DNA from: Candidatus Sabulitectum silens
GTDB taxonomy: Bacteria > Fermentibacterota > Fermentibacteria > Fermentibacterales > JCC-6
DNA: 64,000 nucleotides
NCBI GenBank assembly: GCA_001875255.1
Contig: MJAN01000009.1
Span: forward strand, 1 to 64,000
Direction of reading: 5' to 3'
Below, piece after piece: positions 30,540 through 40,596 of this stretch (position 1 is the first letter of the stretch; the number at the start of each line of letters is the position of its first letter). The notes beneath the pieces are model-generated. The model searched no databases. It was given only the letters and a program-made list of their open reading frames with translations, and was not told the DNA's origin. Position numbers and translations under genes: made by a program.

Positions 30540-31666
30540 TCAGTCCTGGAGATCCAGAACGTACACCCTGGGCCACTCCCCGGACATCGCCGGCAGGGCG
30601 GTGAAGCCCCACTTGTTAACGAAGACCATAAGCTCCCCGGTGTTTTCGCCGGTTTCAAGGGCGGCGGTGTAGAGGAATTCCCCGGTTTCCCGGTGATAGA
30701 CCCTGAACACCGGATAGCCGTAAACACCGGTGCCCGCCCACAGGTTGCCCTGTGGCCCTATTGCCAGGGATGTGAGGGCGTACCTGTATTCCTCGGGCTG
30801 CATGCTCTCTATCATTTCCTCCGGAGCGCCGTTGCTTCGGAAGAGGTCGTGGATGTACTCACGCTCAGCCTCCACCTCTTCCGGTGTCTTCCTGACCCTC
30901 GTGAAGGGCTCTTCAATGGTGAAAGCTCGGTTCCGTCGGGGTTGTGGAAGCGAATCGTGAACTCCTCCGTTGAAAGTACCGATGTGTAGACCATGCCGTT
31001 CTCCGAAGCGGTGAACACCGGCTGCCCGGCTTCACTGGAACCGATATCCATCAGGTTGAAGGGCTTCAGGTCCATGAAGTAGACCACCTCCTCATCGAAG
31101 TTCCCCACTGTCCACCTGGCCACCTGGAACCCGGCAAGCATTTCCTCGCCCTGTGTCTCATAGGCTGTCATCCTGGCCACGAAGACCGAGTCGCCGGTGA
31201 AAACCCCATGCTCCGGAGGGGAGGGGAAGAAGTTGCCCATGTCCCCGGTATGGTTACCCAGGGGATCGAAGAAGAACAGCCTTCTTGCCCCGGCGTCGCT
31301 TACTACGAAACCCCCGGAGGGAGTCAGGGAGAGCCAGGATGGCATGAGGAACTCCCCGGGGCCGCTGCCCTGCCCTCCGAAGGCATTTGCAAATTCGCCG
31401 TTCCCGTTGAAAACGGATACCCGGCACTTCATGAAGTCAAGAACCGCGGTACCGCCGTTCTCAAGCCTGAGGGCGGTTACAGGTTTGCCGAAAACAAGGA
31501 TGCTGTCCCCTGTTTCAACACCGATGGTGTCGGTTATGGCAAGCCATAGATCCACCTCGGGAACAGCTGGAAAAACCGTTTCAGGAGAGGCATTGTCCGG
31601 GAAGGGGCCGCAGGCAAGAATGGCAAGGGCAATGAATGCAGGTATCCAGACCATTGTGTGTTTCAT
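30540..31666 (-). CDS. Six-bladed beta-propeller lipoprotein (frameshifted)
   Basis: Third propeller lipoprotein paralogue, ~375 residues. Signal MKHTMVWIPAFIALAILAC with lipobox, ITDTIGVETGDSILVFGKP, AVLDFMKCRVSVFNGNGEF, GGQGSGPGEFLMPSWL, VVSDAGARRLFFFDP, and C-terminal EWPRVYVLDLQD. One frameshift near 30915. It has SD GGGGAGG and its own promoter. The ligand is unknown. It sits immediately upstream (in the transcription sense) of the VCBS-M28 pair with 80 bp between, so a shared role on the cell surface is possible. Confidence 0.82.
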
Positions 31667-31722
31667 TGTGAATCCTCCCCTTTCGCCGCTGCTTATTCGC
31701 CATTTATGGATGTTACCCCGCT

Positions 31723-31751
31723 AATATGTGGGCAAAGTGGTGTTTTGCCAA
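31723..31751 (-). promoter_or_regulatory. Promoter of the propeller lipoprotein gene
   Basis: Minus-strand TTGGCA, 17-bp spacer, CATATT, 57 bp before the ATG. Confidence 0.5.
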
Positions 31752-31790
31752 TGGAAAGTGATCCCCCCTCATATACTGGCCGGGCAGGTG

Positions 31791-32175
31791 ATGCTGGATA
31801 CCGATGTTCTGGTGGATTACCTTCGGGGTTATCAGCCGGCGATGGCTCTTGTGCAGGAAAATGCGGAAGTGATCGTTATTCCTGCTATTGTGGTGGCTGA
31901 ATTGTATGCCGGTGTAAAGGGAGAAGAAGAACTGGCAGCCCTGGATCGCTTCCCGGGTCTTTTCCGATAATCCCCGTTACCGGCGCTATTGCCAGGGCGG
32001 GGGGCTTTACTCAAAACAATACGGCAAGTCTCACGGCACGGGCCTGGCGGACGCTGTCATTGCCGCCGCCGCAGATATGACCGGTTCCCATCTGAAAACA
32101 CTTGATGTGAAGCACTTTCCCATGTACGAGAATCTTGAGCCCGCGTATCTGAAACCACCTTCCCGGCGAAACTGA
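31791..32175 (+). CDS. PIN-domain ribonuclease (VapC-like toxin), frameshifted
   Basis: About 128 residues, the usual VapC length. The acidic active-site residues are visible: MLDTDVLVDYLRG (first Asp), IVVAELYAG (Glu), and GLADAVIAAAAD (late Asp). One frameshift near 31967. VapC toxins cleave RNA and are normally paired with a VapB antitoxin encoded just upstream; here the upstream 125 bp hold no antitoxin ORF, so the gene is orphaned or neutralised in trans. GCAGGTG precedes the ATG as a weak ribosome-binding site. Confidence 0.75.
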
Positions 32176-32200
32176 GGCAAATGTTGTTAAGGCTGGAGCC

Positions 32201-32952
32201 TCAGCCGCTTCTGGCCTTCACCGCCAGGGCGACCAGTTTTCCGATCAGCTTCTTGAAGGGGTTTATCCTTACATCGATGTGGTAGTCCCGGTCCTTAAGG
32301 GGGAGGTAGTACCGGTAGTCCTCCGGGGAGAACCTTTTCGCCTTGGGGGTGGTGAGGAAGGTCTTCTGGGCGTTGAACTGGATCACCTGCTTCAGAGAGG
32401 GTTCCCATCTGGATGAGGTGAGCCTCCTGTGATACTTCTTTGCCGCCTTTTCTATATCGTTGTTCCCCTTTATCTCCTCTTCTGAAATGTCCGGGGGAGT
32501 TACCATTCCCAGTTTCGTAACCGAAGGTATGCCCCAGGTGGAGGCAACCTCTTCGAGATAGTTCAGTACACCCTTCAGGCCCATCACGCCGGTGGTGGAA
32601 ATGGCCATGGCGTGCTGGCGGTGAAGGCCGGGACGGTGGCAGAGGAAGGAGAACCTGTCAATGAAGTTCTTCATCAGGCCTGTTACCTGGGACACATAGA
32701 CCGGGGAGACGAAAATGATCCCGTCGGCTGACAGAATTGTCTCCAGGGTCTCGCTGATGCTGTCCGGCAGGGGGCACCTTTCCACGCCGTGGAAAAGACA
32801 GGCGTGGCACCCTCGCAGGTGGCAAGTGAAAGCTCTTTCAGGAAACATATTCGAATTCCGCTTCACAGAGCTTTTGAGCTGGCTTTCCAGGCCCTGGTGA
32901 GCAGGTAGCTGTTCTTCTTCCTGGGACTTCCGAATATCACCACTATTTTCAT
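32201..32952 (-). CDS. Flavodoxin-like FMN oxidoreductase (frameshifted)
   Basis: NAD(P)H-dependent FMN reductase/flavodoxin-like protein, ~250 residues. The N-terminus MKIVVIFGSPRKKNSYLLTRA is the phosphate-binding loop for FMN; a Cys-containing insertion CHLRGCHACLFHGVERC follows, as in iron-sulfur flavoproteins; then IIFVSPVYVSQVTGLMKNFIDRF, the second FMN contact, and AISTTGVMGLKGVLNYLEE. One frameshift near 32890 (GGGCCTGGAAA). It is the last gene of a GNAT-methyltransferase-flavoprotein operon and begins 3 bp after the methyltransferase stop. Confidence 0.78.
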
Positions 32953-32955
32953 GAA

Positions 32956-33801
32956 CTACTCCCTTCCTGCGATGATGGCGAACTGGTGCTTTTCCGGGGT
33001 GTATTCTGCCCCGGCAACATCCCCCTTTACATCCCTGATGGTGAAACCGGGGAACTCCTCTTCCATGTCATCGGGTTTGAAGTACTGGAGCCAGTTGTAC
33101 ACGGTGAAGCTTTCCTCCGGGGTGAAGATGGAATACTTTTCCAGTGTGACCTTTTCTTCCGGGTACCTGAAGGAGTTGTAGAAGCCCCAGTAGTCCCCCG
33201 GGGCCCAGAAGCCGTCCATCAGGTTCCTGGAGTATCTGCTTTCCTCGGTGCTTTCATGGAAGCCCGCCATGGAACACACATCCAGGAGCACCGCGCCGCC
33301 GGGATTGAGAAGGCTGTGGAACTTCCCTGCCAGGGATTTCCTCTGCCCTGGCCCCAGGGCGCAGAAGTCGCACATTATCATGATGATGAGGTCATATTTC
33401 TTTGTGGTATCAAGGCTGAGGTAATCGGCACACAGGTATGTAATGTCCAGGTCTTCCTTCAGGGCGGCCTTCCTGGCCCAGGCTATGGAGTTACGGGAAA
33501 AGTCTATCCCCGTTACCTCCGCCCCGGTCCGCGCCAGGCGGCTGGTCATCAGCCCCGGGCCGCAGCCCATGTCCGCCACCCTTACCCCTCTTTTCAGGTT
33601 GAAGGTGTCCCTGATCCACAGGGAGGACCTGTCCATGAACTCCCCGGAGCGGGAGGCGGCGTCTATTGCCGGGTTGAGGTGGTACTCAAGCATGCGCTTC
33701 GCTGTGTGGCTGTGGGTCCAGAGCCGCCTGGCGGTGTAGAACTGGAAGGGGGCGGGCCTGGAGCTTATCTCCTCCAGCCCATGGAACATGCCGTTCTTCA
33801 T
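32956..33801 (-). CDS. SAM-dependent methyltransferase
   Basis: A 281-residue class I methyltransferase. Motif I VADMGCGPGLMTSRLA, motif II acidic residue in TGIDFSRNSIAWAR, a CADYLSL adenine contact and KYDLIIMIMCDFCALGP for motif IV, followed by LLNPGGAVLLDV. Substrate unknown. The frame is intact. Start ATG overlaps the stop of the GNAT gene (ATGA), and the stop is 3 bp from the flavoprotein start, so the three genes are translationally coupled. Confidence 0.85.
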   Translation of the reverse strand: MKNGMFHGLEEISSRPAPFQFYTARRLWTHSHTAKRMLEYHLNPAIDAASRSGEFMDRSSLWIRDTFNLKRGVRVADMGCGPGLMTSRLARTGAEVTGIDFSRNSIAWARKAALKEDLDITYLCADYLSLDTTKKYDLIIMIMCDFCALGPGQRKSLAGKFHSLLNPGGAVLLDVCSMAGFHESTEESRYSRNLMDGFWAPGDYWGFYNSFRYPEEKVTLEKYSIFTPEESFTVYNWLQYFKPDDMEEEFPGFTIRDVKGDVAGAEYTPEKHQFAIIAGRE

Positions 33802-34289
33802 CCTTCCGAAAACCCATTCCTGTTCATGGAGAACATCAGGAACCCCTCTTCGGTGCCTTCTGTACGTTTCATTCTGATCTTTTCCAATACACGGATAGAG
33901 GCGGGGTTGTCAACCGCCACACCTGCGTCTATCACAGGAAGACCGAGTTCCTGAAAACCGTAACGGAGCATGGCCTTCGCCGCCTGGGTGGCGTAGCCCA
34001 TGCCTCTGTGGGGCTCTTCGATCACATAGAAGAGAACCGGGTTGGCGCCGGTGCTTACCCTGTTGTCCAGGCCGCACCAGCCCACGAACTCCCCACTGCT
34101 TTTCAGGAACAGTCCAAGACAGAGATGAAACAGCCTTCCCGGTGAGTTCCTTCTGTGGTTTTCCATCATGCCGGTAATCTTCTCCAGAGTTTCCTCTGCT
34201 TCCGTTTTACCTGCCGGGATGGTCATGGCGTCCTCCGGCACCGCTTCACGGAGGATCAGGCTGGAGGTTTCCATTCGGACCGTCTTCAT
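33798..34289 (-). CDS. GNAT N-acetyltransferase
   Basis: A 163-residue acetyltransferase of the RimJ/RimL type. LREAVPEDAMTI opens the fold, FVGWCGLDNR and VLFYVIEEPHRGMGYATQAAKAMLRYGF carry the acetyl-CoA pyrophosphate loop (RGMGYA matches Q/RxxGxG/A), and VAVDNPASIRVLEKIRMKR ends the domain. Start at the ATG after GGAAGGAAC; a longer in-frame ATG is upstream but lacks a site. First gene of the operon with methyltransferase and flavoprotein. Confidence 0.8.
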   Translation of the reverse strand: MKTVRMETSSLILREAVPEDAMTIPAGKTEAEETLEKITGMMENHRRNSPGRLFHLCLGLFLKSSGEFVGWCGLDNRVSTGANPVLFYVIEEPHRGMGYATQAAKAMLRYGFQELGLPVIDAGVAVDNPASIRVLEKIRMKRTEGTEEGFLMFSMNRNGFSEG

Positions 34290-34415
34290 TTTCCATGTTC
34301 CTTCCGTTGTTGCCGGTAGTATAACCCCAGGGCTTTGAAACATTGGTTTTTCGAACCATTCCGGGGACTCAGGTGATATATTCGCCAAAGAGAATTCCCC
34401 TGAAAGGCGGAGATC

Positions 34416-34514
34416 ATGGCAAAGGGACAGGACATCAGGAAGAACGTGAAACAGAAGCCGGAGAAAACACTGAAGGAAAAGCGCAAGGAGAAGAAGGCGA
34501 AAAAGGGCAGATAG
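34416..34514 (+). CDS. Small, very basic Lys-rich protein
   Basis: A 32-residue ORF with a good ribosome-binding site (GGCGGAG). The sequence is almost all Lys, Arg, Glu and Gln: MAKGQDIRKNVKQKPEK, then ...KEKRKEKKAKKGR. Short Lys-rich proteins beginning M-A/S-K-G-Q-D are seen annotated as hypothetical in many bacteria; a nucleic-acid or ribosome association is plausible from charge alone. It is divergent from the GNAT operon. Confidence 0.6.
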   Translation: MAKGQDIRKNVKQKPEKTLKEKRKEKKAKKGR

Positions 34515-34781
34515 AAGCTTATCTTAACTGATATCAGTATCATCTGAGGCGGCGGCACAGGCTTCACCGGTGCTGTCCGGCGGGAATCTTTATTAGAGCC
34601 GGGGAAGCGCCGGGGTCCCGAAGGAATCCCTGAAGACCCGGGGAGACCATTGATGACATGAAGGATGGTGAAACACTGAAGGGGACAGCAGCCGACAGGG
34701 GCCGGAACCGCAATGATGAAGGGTCCGACCGGGGCGGAATAACATGACTTCCTTCCTGAGCAGATATCCCGGGCACACCAC

Positions 34782-35696
34782 ATGAACAGAAGCGGTTCGC
34801 ATTTCGGAGTATATCTGGGCACCTTTGCCGCGATGTTCTTCTGGGGCATCTCCTTCGTATGGACGAAGATGGTGTTCGAGTACTACGGCCCCTTCACCAC
34901 ACTGCTTTTCAGGATAGTCATTTCCTCAGTGCTCCTTACTCTCTACGCCAGGGTGGCAAAGAAAAGCGAAAGGGTCCACAGGAAGGACTGGCCGATGTTC
35001 TTCCTGCTGGCCTTCCTGGAGCCCTTCTGTTACTTCATAGGGGAGAGCTTCGGCCTGCTTCTGGTATCCTCTACACTTGCCTCCATAATGATAGCCCTGA
35101 TACCGGTGGTCTCCCCGGTGTTCGCCTACATGTTCTACAGGGAAAGGCTCACCGCCATCAACATTTTCGGCCTGCTCATATCATTCCTGGGGCTGGGGGT
35201 TTTCACCATGACCAGGAACGCCAGACTGGAGGCATCCCCGGCGGGGCTGGCCTTCCTTCTCTTCGCGGTGGTATCAGGGATGGGTTACAGCATAGTGGTG
35301 AAGAACCTTTCCCACAGGTACCGGCCCCTCACCATAGTACGAATACAGAACATGATAGGGGGCATATACTTCCTGCCCTTCATGATAGGCTTTGAGTGGA
35401 GGGACACCATGGCGGCAAACCCCCCCGCCGGGATCATACTGAACCTGGTAATGCTGGCTGTTTTCGGCTCTTCGCTGGCCTTCATACTGGTTACCATCGC
35501 CATAAGGGAGATAGGCATAAGCAGGACCAACATCTTCACCAACATCATTCCGGTGATAACAGCGGTCTTTGCCTACATACTCCTCGGCGAGAGCTTTTCC
35601 GCCAGGAAGGTGGCGGGAATGGCGATAATCCTCGCTGGAATATTCCTGTCCCAGATACGAAGACGGGCCAGACAGAAGGTCATACACGAGAGGTAA
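34782..35696 (+). CDS. EamA-family (DMT) transporter
   Basis: A 304-residue permease with ten predicted helices and two EamA repeats. First repeat: GTFAAMFFWGISFVWTKMVF ... LFRIVISSVLLTLYA ... IMIALIPVVSPVFAYMFYRE. Second: GLAFLLFAVVSGMGYSIVV ... TNIFTNIIPVITAVFAYILLGE ... VAGMAIILAGIFLSQI. Exports metabolites or amino acids in characterised relatives; substrate unknown here. Intact frame. The 267 bp upstream (34515-34781) contain no gene I can support. Confidence 0.88.
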   Translation: MNRSGSHFGVYLGTFAAMFFWGISFVWTKMVFEYYGPFTTLLFRIVISSVLLTLYARVAKKSERVHRKDWPMFFLLAFLEPFCYFIGESFGLLLVSSTLASIMIALIPVVSPVFAYMFYRERLTAINIFGLLISFLGLGVFTMTRNARLEASPAGLAFLLFAVVSGMGYSIVVKNLSHRYRPLTIVRIQNMIGGIYFLPFMIGFEWRDTMAANPPAGIILNLVMLAVFGSSLAFILVTIAIREIGISRTNIFTNIIPVITAVFAYILLGESFSARKVAGMAIILAGIFLSQIRRRARQKVIHER

Positions 35697-35725
35697 AAAA
35701 ATGCCCCCGCCGGGATGGCGGGGGC
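35695..35725 (-). terminator. Intrinsic terminator of the DUF5684 gene
   Basis: Nine-bp stem GCCCCCGCC / GGCGGGGGC with a 5-nt loop; on the minus strand it is followed by ATTTTTTT. It lies 15 bp past the stop of the minus-strand gene and just after the convergent EamA gene. Confidence 0.85.
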
Positions 35726-35740
35726 AGTGCTGACCCTGCG

Positions 35741-36175
35741 TCAGGCCTGGTACTGATAGTCTCCGAAGGCAAGCAGGGGATAGAAAATTATGGGAAGGAA
35801 GAGCATTCCGATGGCGAAACCGGCTCCCTGGCCGAACCTTTCCGCCAGAGATACAATGGTAACTATTCCAATGATAATATTCGCCACTGGAACGATGAAG
35901 AGGATGATCCACCATTCCGGTTTACCGGCCACCTGAAGGAAAACGATGACATTATAGATCGGTATGATCGCCGCCCAGCCGGGTTTGCCTGCCTTTTCAA
36001 ATATTTTCCACTGGCAGATGATCATGAACAGGCCAACCACTATACCAATTATCATCATGGGCATAGCCACGAGCGCCGCCTCGGCGCCGGTAACCTCCGA
36101 CTGCCTGGCGAAGGCGGTTCCGGTGAAAAGCAGCAGGATCAGGGCAACGGATGAAAATCCGAGAATTCTCTTCAT
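35741..36175 (-). CDS. DUF5684 membrane protein
   Basis: A 144-residue protein with a signal or first helix (MKRILGFSSVALILLLFTGTAFA) and four more hydrophobic segments. The core reads IFEKAGKPGWAAIIPIYNVIVFLQVAGKPEWWIILF then PVANIIIGIVTIVSLAERFG and GMLFLPIIFYPLLAFGD, the diagnostic pattern of DUF5684 (PF18936). Function unknown; relatives are often fused or adjacent to signal peptidase I. Intact frame; single gene with its own terminator. Confidence 0.85.
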   Translation of the reverse strand: MKRILGFSSVALILLLFTGTAFARQSEVTGAEAALVAMPMMIIGIVVGLFMIICQWKIFEKAGKPGWAAIIPIYNVIVFLQVAGKPEWWIILFIVPVANIIIGIVTIVSLAERFGQGAGFAIGMLFLPIIFYPLLAFGDYQYQA

Positions 36176-36265
36176 CTTTGAAATCCTCCAGAAAAAGACC
36201 CCGTATGGCCGAGGACCCTCCCGGCCCCATAACCGGATAAAGGATAACTACCGATGCCGGTGCGG

Positions 36266-38575
36266 TCAATCGGCCCTTTTCACCTCGTATCCCCGTCGGT
36301 TCACGGGATCCCTCAGATCGATCCTCTGGAGCCTTCGGCTGTTGGTGACAACGTTTATGGAGCTGAAGGCCATGGCCATTTCCGCCAGTATGGGGTGCAT
36401 CACGCCGATGATGGCAAGGGGCACCATGACGGCGTTGTAGAAGAAGGCCCAGAAGAGGTTCTGCCTGATCTTCCTGAAGGTCGCCCTGCTGAGCTTCACC
36501 GCCTTCACCACAGCGGTGAGGTCCCCCTGAACGAGGACTATGTCCGCGCTTTCGATGGCCACATCGGTTCCGGTCCCTATGGCAATTCCAACATCCGCCG
36601 CCGCCAGGGCCGGGGCGTCGTTAATGCCGTCGCCAACCATGGCCACCGGTTCGCCTGCACCCTGCAGTTTCCTTATCTCATCGGCCTTGCCCCCGGGAAG
36701 AACCCCGGCGATCACACGGCTGATCCCAACCTCCGCCGCCACGGCCTCGGCGGTCCTTCTGTTGTCCCCGGTTATCATCACCGGTTCCAGGCCGTATCCC
36801 TTCAGGGCTTCTATGGCCTGTCTGCTGTCGGGCTTTATGCCGTCGGCCACGGCTATCATTCCCGCAACTTCCCTTTCCTGAATTACAAGTATCACCGTTT
36901 TACCCCGGGCCTCCAGGCGTTCCTTCTCCTCCTGAAGCTCCTTCGATAGAGAGGCCCCCAGCTTTTCCCCGAGGCCGGTGGAGCCTACGCCAATGGTCTT
37001 TCCCGCAACGCTTGCCAGGCACCCTTTCCGGTTACCGCCCTGAATCCCACCGCCTCTTCAACCGCCAGGCCCAGGCTCCCGGCGTGTTCCACCACGGACC
37101 TTCCCAGGGGGTGTTCGCTGCCTGACTCCACCGAGGCTGCCAGGGAGATGATTTCCTTTTCCCCAAGGGCTCCGGCGGGGATGATATCGGTTACCACCGG
37201 CCTTCCCAGTGTTATGGTCCCGGTTTTGTCCAGAACGATGGTCCTTACATCCTTCATCACCTGAATGGCGCTTCCCCTCCTTATGAGAACGCCGTTCTCA
37301 GCACCCACACCGGAGCCCACCATGAGGGCGGTCGGGGTGGCAAGACCCAGGGCGCAGGGGCATGCTATCACCAGTACCGCCACCGCTGCAAAAAAATGCC
37401 AGGCGCCGGTGCCCATGTCGGGATTTACCCAGGGAACCACACGGGAGGCCTGTTCCGCGATGGACCCGAAGAAACCCGGGAAGATCAGCCAGGCGGCCAG
37501 TGTTACCGCGGCAATGACTATCACCACCGGCACGAAGACAGATGTCACCCTGTCGGCGAACTCCTGTATGGGGATCTTCGACCCCTGGGCTTCCTCCACC
37601 AGCTTTATAACCTGGCTGAGGAAGGTTTCGGCACCAACCTTTTCAGCCCTTACATGGAGCAGACCGCTGGTGTTGATCGTTGCCCCTATCACGCCATCGC
37701 CGGGTTTCTTCTTCACAGGCATGGATTCACCGGTGGCCAGGGACTCGTCCACACTGCTGTCACCCCGAACCACAACGCCGTCGGTGGGTATCTTGCCACC
37801 GGGGCGAACCACCATTATGTCCCCGGGCTTCAGGCCGGTTACCGGGATGTTCTCTTCGGTGTCCCCCCGAAGGACGGTGGCCTCCTTCGCCCCAAGTGTG
37901 AGGAGTTTCTTTATGGCCATGGAGGCCCTGCCCTTTGCACGGGTCTCTATGTTCCTTCCGGTGAGGTGGATGGCCATTATCATGGCTCCTATACCGGCGA
38001 AGCTGGGGAAGCTGGGGCCAATGCCGTAGTGGTGAAGTACGGCCACCACACCGGTTGCAAGGGAGGAGAGCGTTCCCATGGCGATCAGGGCGTCCATGTT
38101 CGGGGCAAGGTGAGCCGCTGACCTCGCTGCGCTCCTTATGGTGGAAAGACCCGGTACGAACACCGCGAAGGCGGCCAGTATCAGTATGGAAACATCCATC
38201 ACCCTCATGCCCAGGAACATATAATCAAAGAACATGTGGGGATCATCCAGATAACTATGGGTATGGTCACCGCCCAGGCCAGGATCATTTTCCTCCGGGC
38301 TTCCTTCATCCTTCTGTCATCCCTGGCCATGGGATCCTCCCCGGCGGATACGGCGGCTTCCACCATGCGGAACCCGGCGTTCTCCACCGCTTTTTCAGGT
38401 CCGTTCCCGTTGCCCTCTCCGGCTGGTACTCAACCGACGCGGATTCCGTGGCCAGGTTCACCACCGCGGTTACCACACCGGGAACCTTCTTGAGTGACTT
38501 CTCCACCGAGGCAACACAGCTTGCGCAGTGCATTCCCTCTATCTTTACCGTTTTTTTCTCTGTGCCTTTGACCAT
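36266..38575 (-). CDS. copA: Copper-translocating P-type ATPase (frameshifted)
   Basis: P1B-type Cu+ exporter of ~770 residues. Domains in order: N-terminal HMA metal-binding domain with [17 protein letters not shown]; actuator loop with [14 protein letters not shown]; the ion-binding CPC in [17 protein letters not shown]; the phosphorylation site [23 protein letters not shown] in the N-domain; [22 protein letters not shown]; last helices [15 protein letters not shown] and [17 protein letters not shown], whose Tyr-Asn and Met/Ser residues match Cu+ pumps. Frames break near 38390 (A run), 38240 (C run) and 37020. No CopZ or CsoR gene is adjacent. Distinct from the RND pump at 7 kb, giving two metal export routes. 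Confidence 0.92.
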
Positions 38576-38720
38576 TTTACCATTCCATTCGCCGGGGGTC
38601 TACCGAATAACACTATACAGTGCCCGGGGCACGGTCAATGTCGGTGAAGGGTTACTTTTCCCCCGGAGGAAACTATGTTTTCCGTTGCATGTTGTGAAAC
38701 TCCTTACGGATCGAGGTACC

Positions 38721-39617
38721 GTGACTAAATACAAAAAGGTCCTTGTGGTGCTGAACCCCGTCTCAGGAAGGCAGTCCGGCGGTTCCCAGAAGAAGGAAAT
38801 CCAGGTGGGTCTTCGCGATGTTCAGTACGAGATACGGGAATGGCAGGGGGGAGAGGGTCCCGGGGAATGGGCCGCCTCCGCTGCGGAGGAGGGCTTCGAC
38901 CTGATCATCGCCGCCGGGGGCGACGGCACCGCCTGTGCGGTGGCCGATGGTCTGGCCAGGGCCGGCTCATCTGTTCCCATGGCCCTCTATCCAAGCGGTT
39001 CCATGAATTTCCTTGCCGGGGAGCTGGGGTATCCCGACGACACCGGGGAGGTGATCCCATGGATACTCGGTGGTGATGCGGTGAGCTGCGACGCCGGTTA
39101 TGTGGAGGAGTATGACAGATATTTCCTGATAAGTGTTTCAGGGGGGCTTCACGCGGACATAGTGGAGGACACCCCCCGGCGTTCGAAGAGGTACCTGGGC
39201 TGGCTGGCATATGTCTACCATGGCATCCCCATACTCTTTTACGGCAAGTGGTACCGTCTCCTTGTGAGGATCGACGGCAGAGTACACCGCTGGAAGAGCA
39301 ACGCAATGATAATTCTTAACATGGCTTCGTCGCTGCCGGGAACGGAATCCCTTCCCGGTCGTGTCTGTTCCACCGACGGGAAGCTGGATGTCCTGGTGAA
39401 CAGGAAGGGCAGTTTCCTTGACCTGATCAAACTGTACATCGGGAAGCTCCTGAAAAGGAAATTCAAGCTTCACAAGCTGGCCTGGGGCCAGGGAGGGGAA
39501 ATAGAAATTCACTCACGACCGCCGATGCAGCTCCAGATGGACGGCGAGTCCATAGGGAAGACCCCGGTCACCATCAAGATCCGGCCCGGTGCGGTAAAGA
39601 TGGTGGGGGAGGTCTAG
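38721..39617 (+). CDS. Diacylglycerol kinase-family lipid kinase
   Basis: A ~298-residue DagK/YegS-type kinase that phosphorylates diacylglycerol or a related lipid. The N-terminal KVLVVLNPVSGRQSGG and the nucleotide-binding LIIAAGGDGTACAVADGL (GGDGT) are diagnostic; YPSGSMNFLAGELG follows in the usual position, and the C-terminal barrel ends LQMDGESIGKTPVTIKIRPGAVKMV. Start GTG at 38721 after GAGG. Intact frame. Its TAG stop overlaps the stop of the convergent gene in the shared tetranucleotide CTAG. Confidence 0.85.
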   Translation: MTKYKKVLVVLNPVSGRQSGGSQKKEIQVGLRDVQYEIREWQGGEGPGEWAASAAEEGFDLIIAAGGDGTACAVADGLARAGSSVPMALYPSGSMNFLAGELGYPDDTGEVIPWILGGDAVSCDAGYVEEYDRYFLISVSGGLHADIVEDTPRRSKRYLGWLAYVYHGIPILFYGKWYRLLVRIDGRVHRWKSNAMIILNMASSLPGTESLPGRVCSTDGKLDVLVNRKGSFLDLIKLYIGKLLKRKFKLHKLAWGQGGEIEIHSRPPMQLQMDGESIGKTPVTIKIRPGAVKMVGEV

Positions 39618-40449
39618 AAGGCGGTCTTTATGGCCCCCAGGTGTTGTGGGTGAAGGCCTGGCTTATCTCGAAGGCAAGCCTGGCGATGTGGAAGTTTTCA
39701 GAGGGGTCGGTGTAGCTCCAGAAGATGCAGTCGAGATCCTCGCTGTGGGCAAGGCCGTAGGACTCATAGGGGTTATGGGGAACTGGGCGTACCCCAGGTA
39801 TTCCAGGCTGTCATCGTTCCAGAGGTAGAACCATATCCCTGGGCGCCGTAGGAGGTAACCGCCACACCCAGATCACCCTCCCAAGGGAAAACTGTGATCC
39901 CCGAGAGCTGACCGGTGGTTTCCGGCACGCTTAAAACATCGAAGGGAGTGTACTCGGGAATGAACCTTATGATGTTCTGATACCCCTCCGTTATCCAGTG
40001 AAACCGCCGTGGAAATCCATTCCCCTTCCCTCGTTGAAGGACGGGTCGAAGACAGTGTTCCAGGATGCTCCCCAGTTGATGGTGTAGAAAAGGTCGTTGC
40101 CGCCCCAGTCGTTGGTGTAGAAATGCTCGGAACCGGCTGGCTCCGGGTCGAAGGAGACGCCGAAACAGCTGGTGTTGGCAGGGTCGAGGTCCACGGTGAA
40201 TGAAACCGTGCCGGTGGCGGGAGAATACCCGTTTATGATACCGGCGGTGTTGTTCACGCCGAGTATCCCCGTTTCCTCTATCATGTAAAGCCCCAGGGCC
40301 CGGCCGTCCGCCGGGAAGGAACTCACCAGCGTGAGGCTTATGTCCGCCGTGGATTCCCGAAGGACCCCCTCCGTCGGTGTCTGGACAGCTCCCCCGTTGC
40401 GGCCGGTAAGGGATGTGGCGATGAGTGCCAGGATCATTAAAAGGTACAT
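39614..40449 (-). CDS. Secreted propeller-like protein ending TWGAIKTAF (frameshifted)
   Basis: Exported protein of ~275 residues with a short signal (MYLLMILALIATSLTG) and propeller-like repeats (GLYMIEETGILGVNN; GFTVDL-type strands; SEHFYTNDWGGNDLFYTINW; DLGVAVTSYGAQGY). It resembles the gene at 17208-18067, including the TNDW/ANDW motif. Frames break near 39990, 39840, 39780 and in the G run at ~39635; correcting the last gives the tail NTWGAIKTAF, the fourth instance of this C-terminal motif. Function unknown. Confidence 0.6.
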
Positions 40450-40596
40450 TTCTCCCCCTTTTGTTTTGATGACCGGGGCAGGGATGAATGACGGGTTTTC
40501 CCCGGGAAAGCCATTTATTGGCGGCTGAATATTAATCTGGTGGTTTACCGCTGCCGGGTCAACCCGGGGTTCATCACGGTGTTGCAGAAACCGGCA

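Noticed and set aside
32986-33954. Plus-strand ORF of 322 codons opposite the methyltransferase
   Set aside because: Antisense to an intact methyltransferase with clear SAM motifs; a G+C-rich shadow.
34515-34781. Riboswitch (for example guanidine type) before the EamA transporter
   Set aside because: I could not find the conserved cores of known transporter-associated riboswitches, and there is no convincing expression platform.
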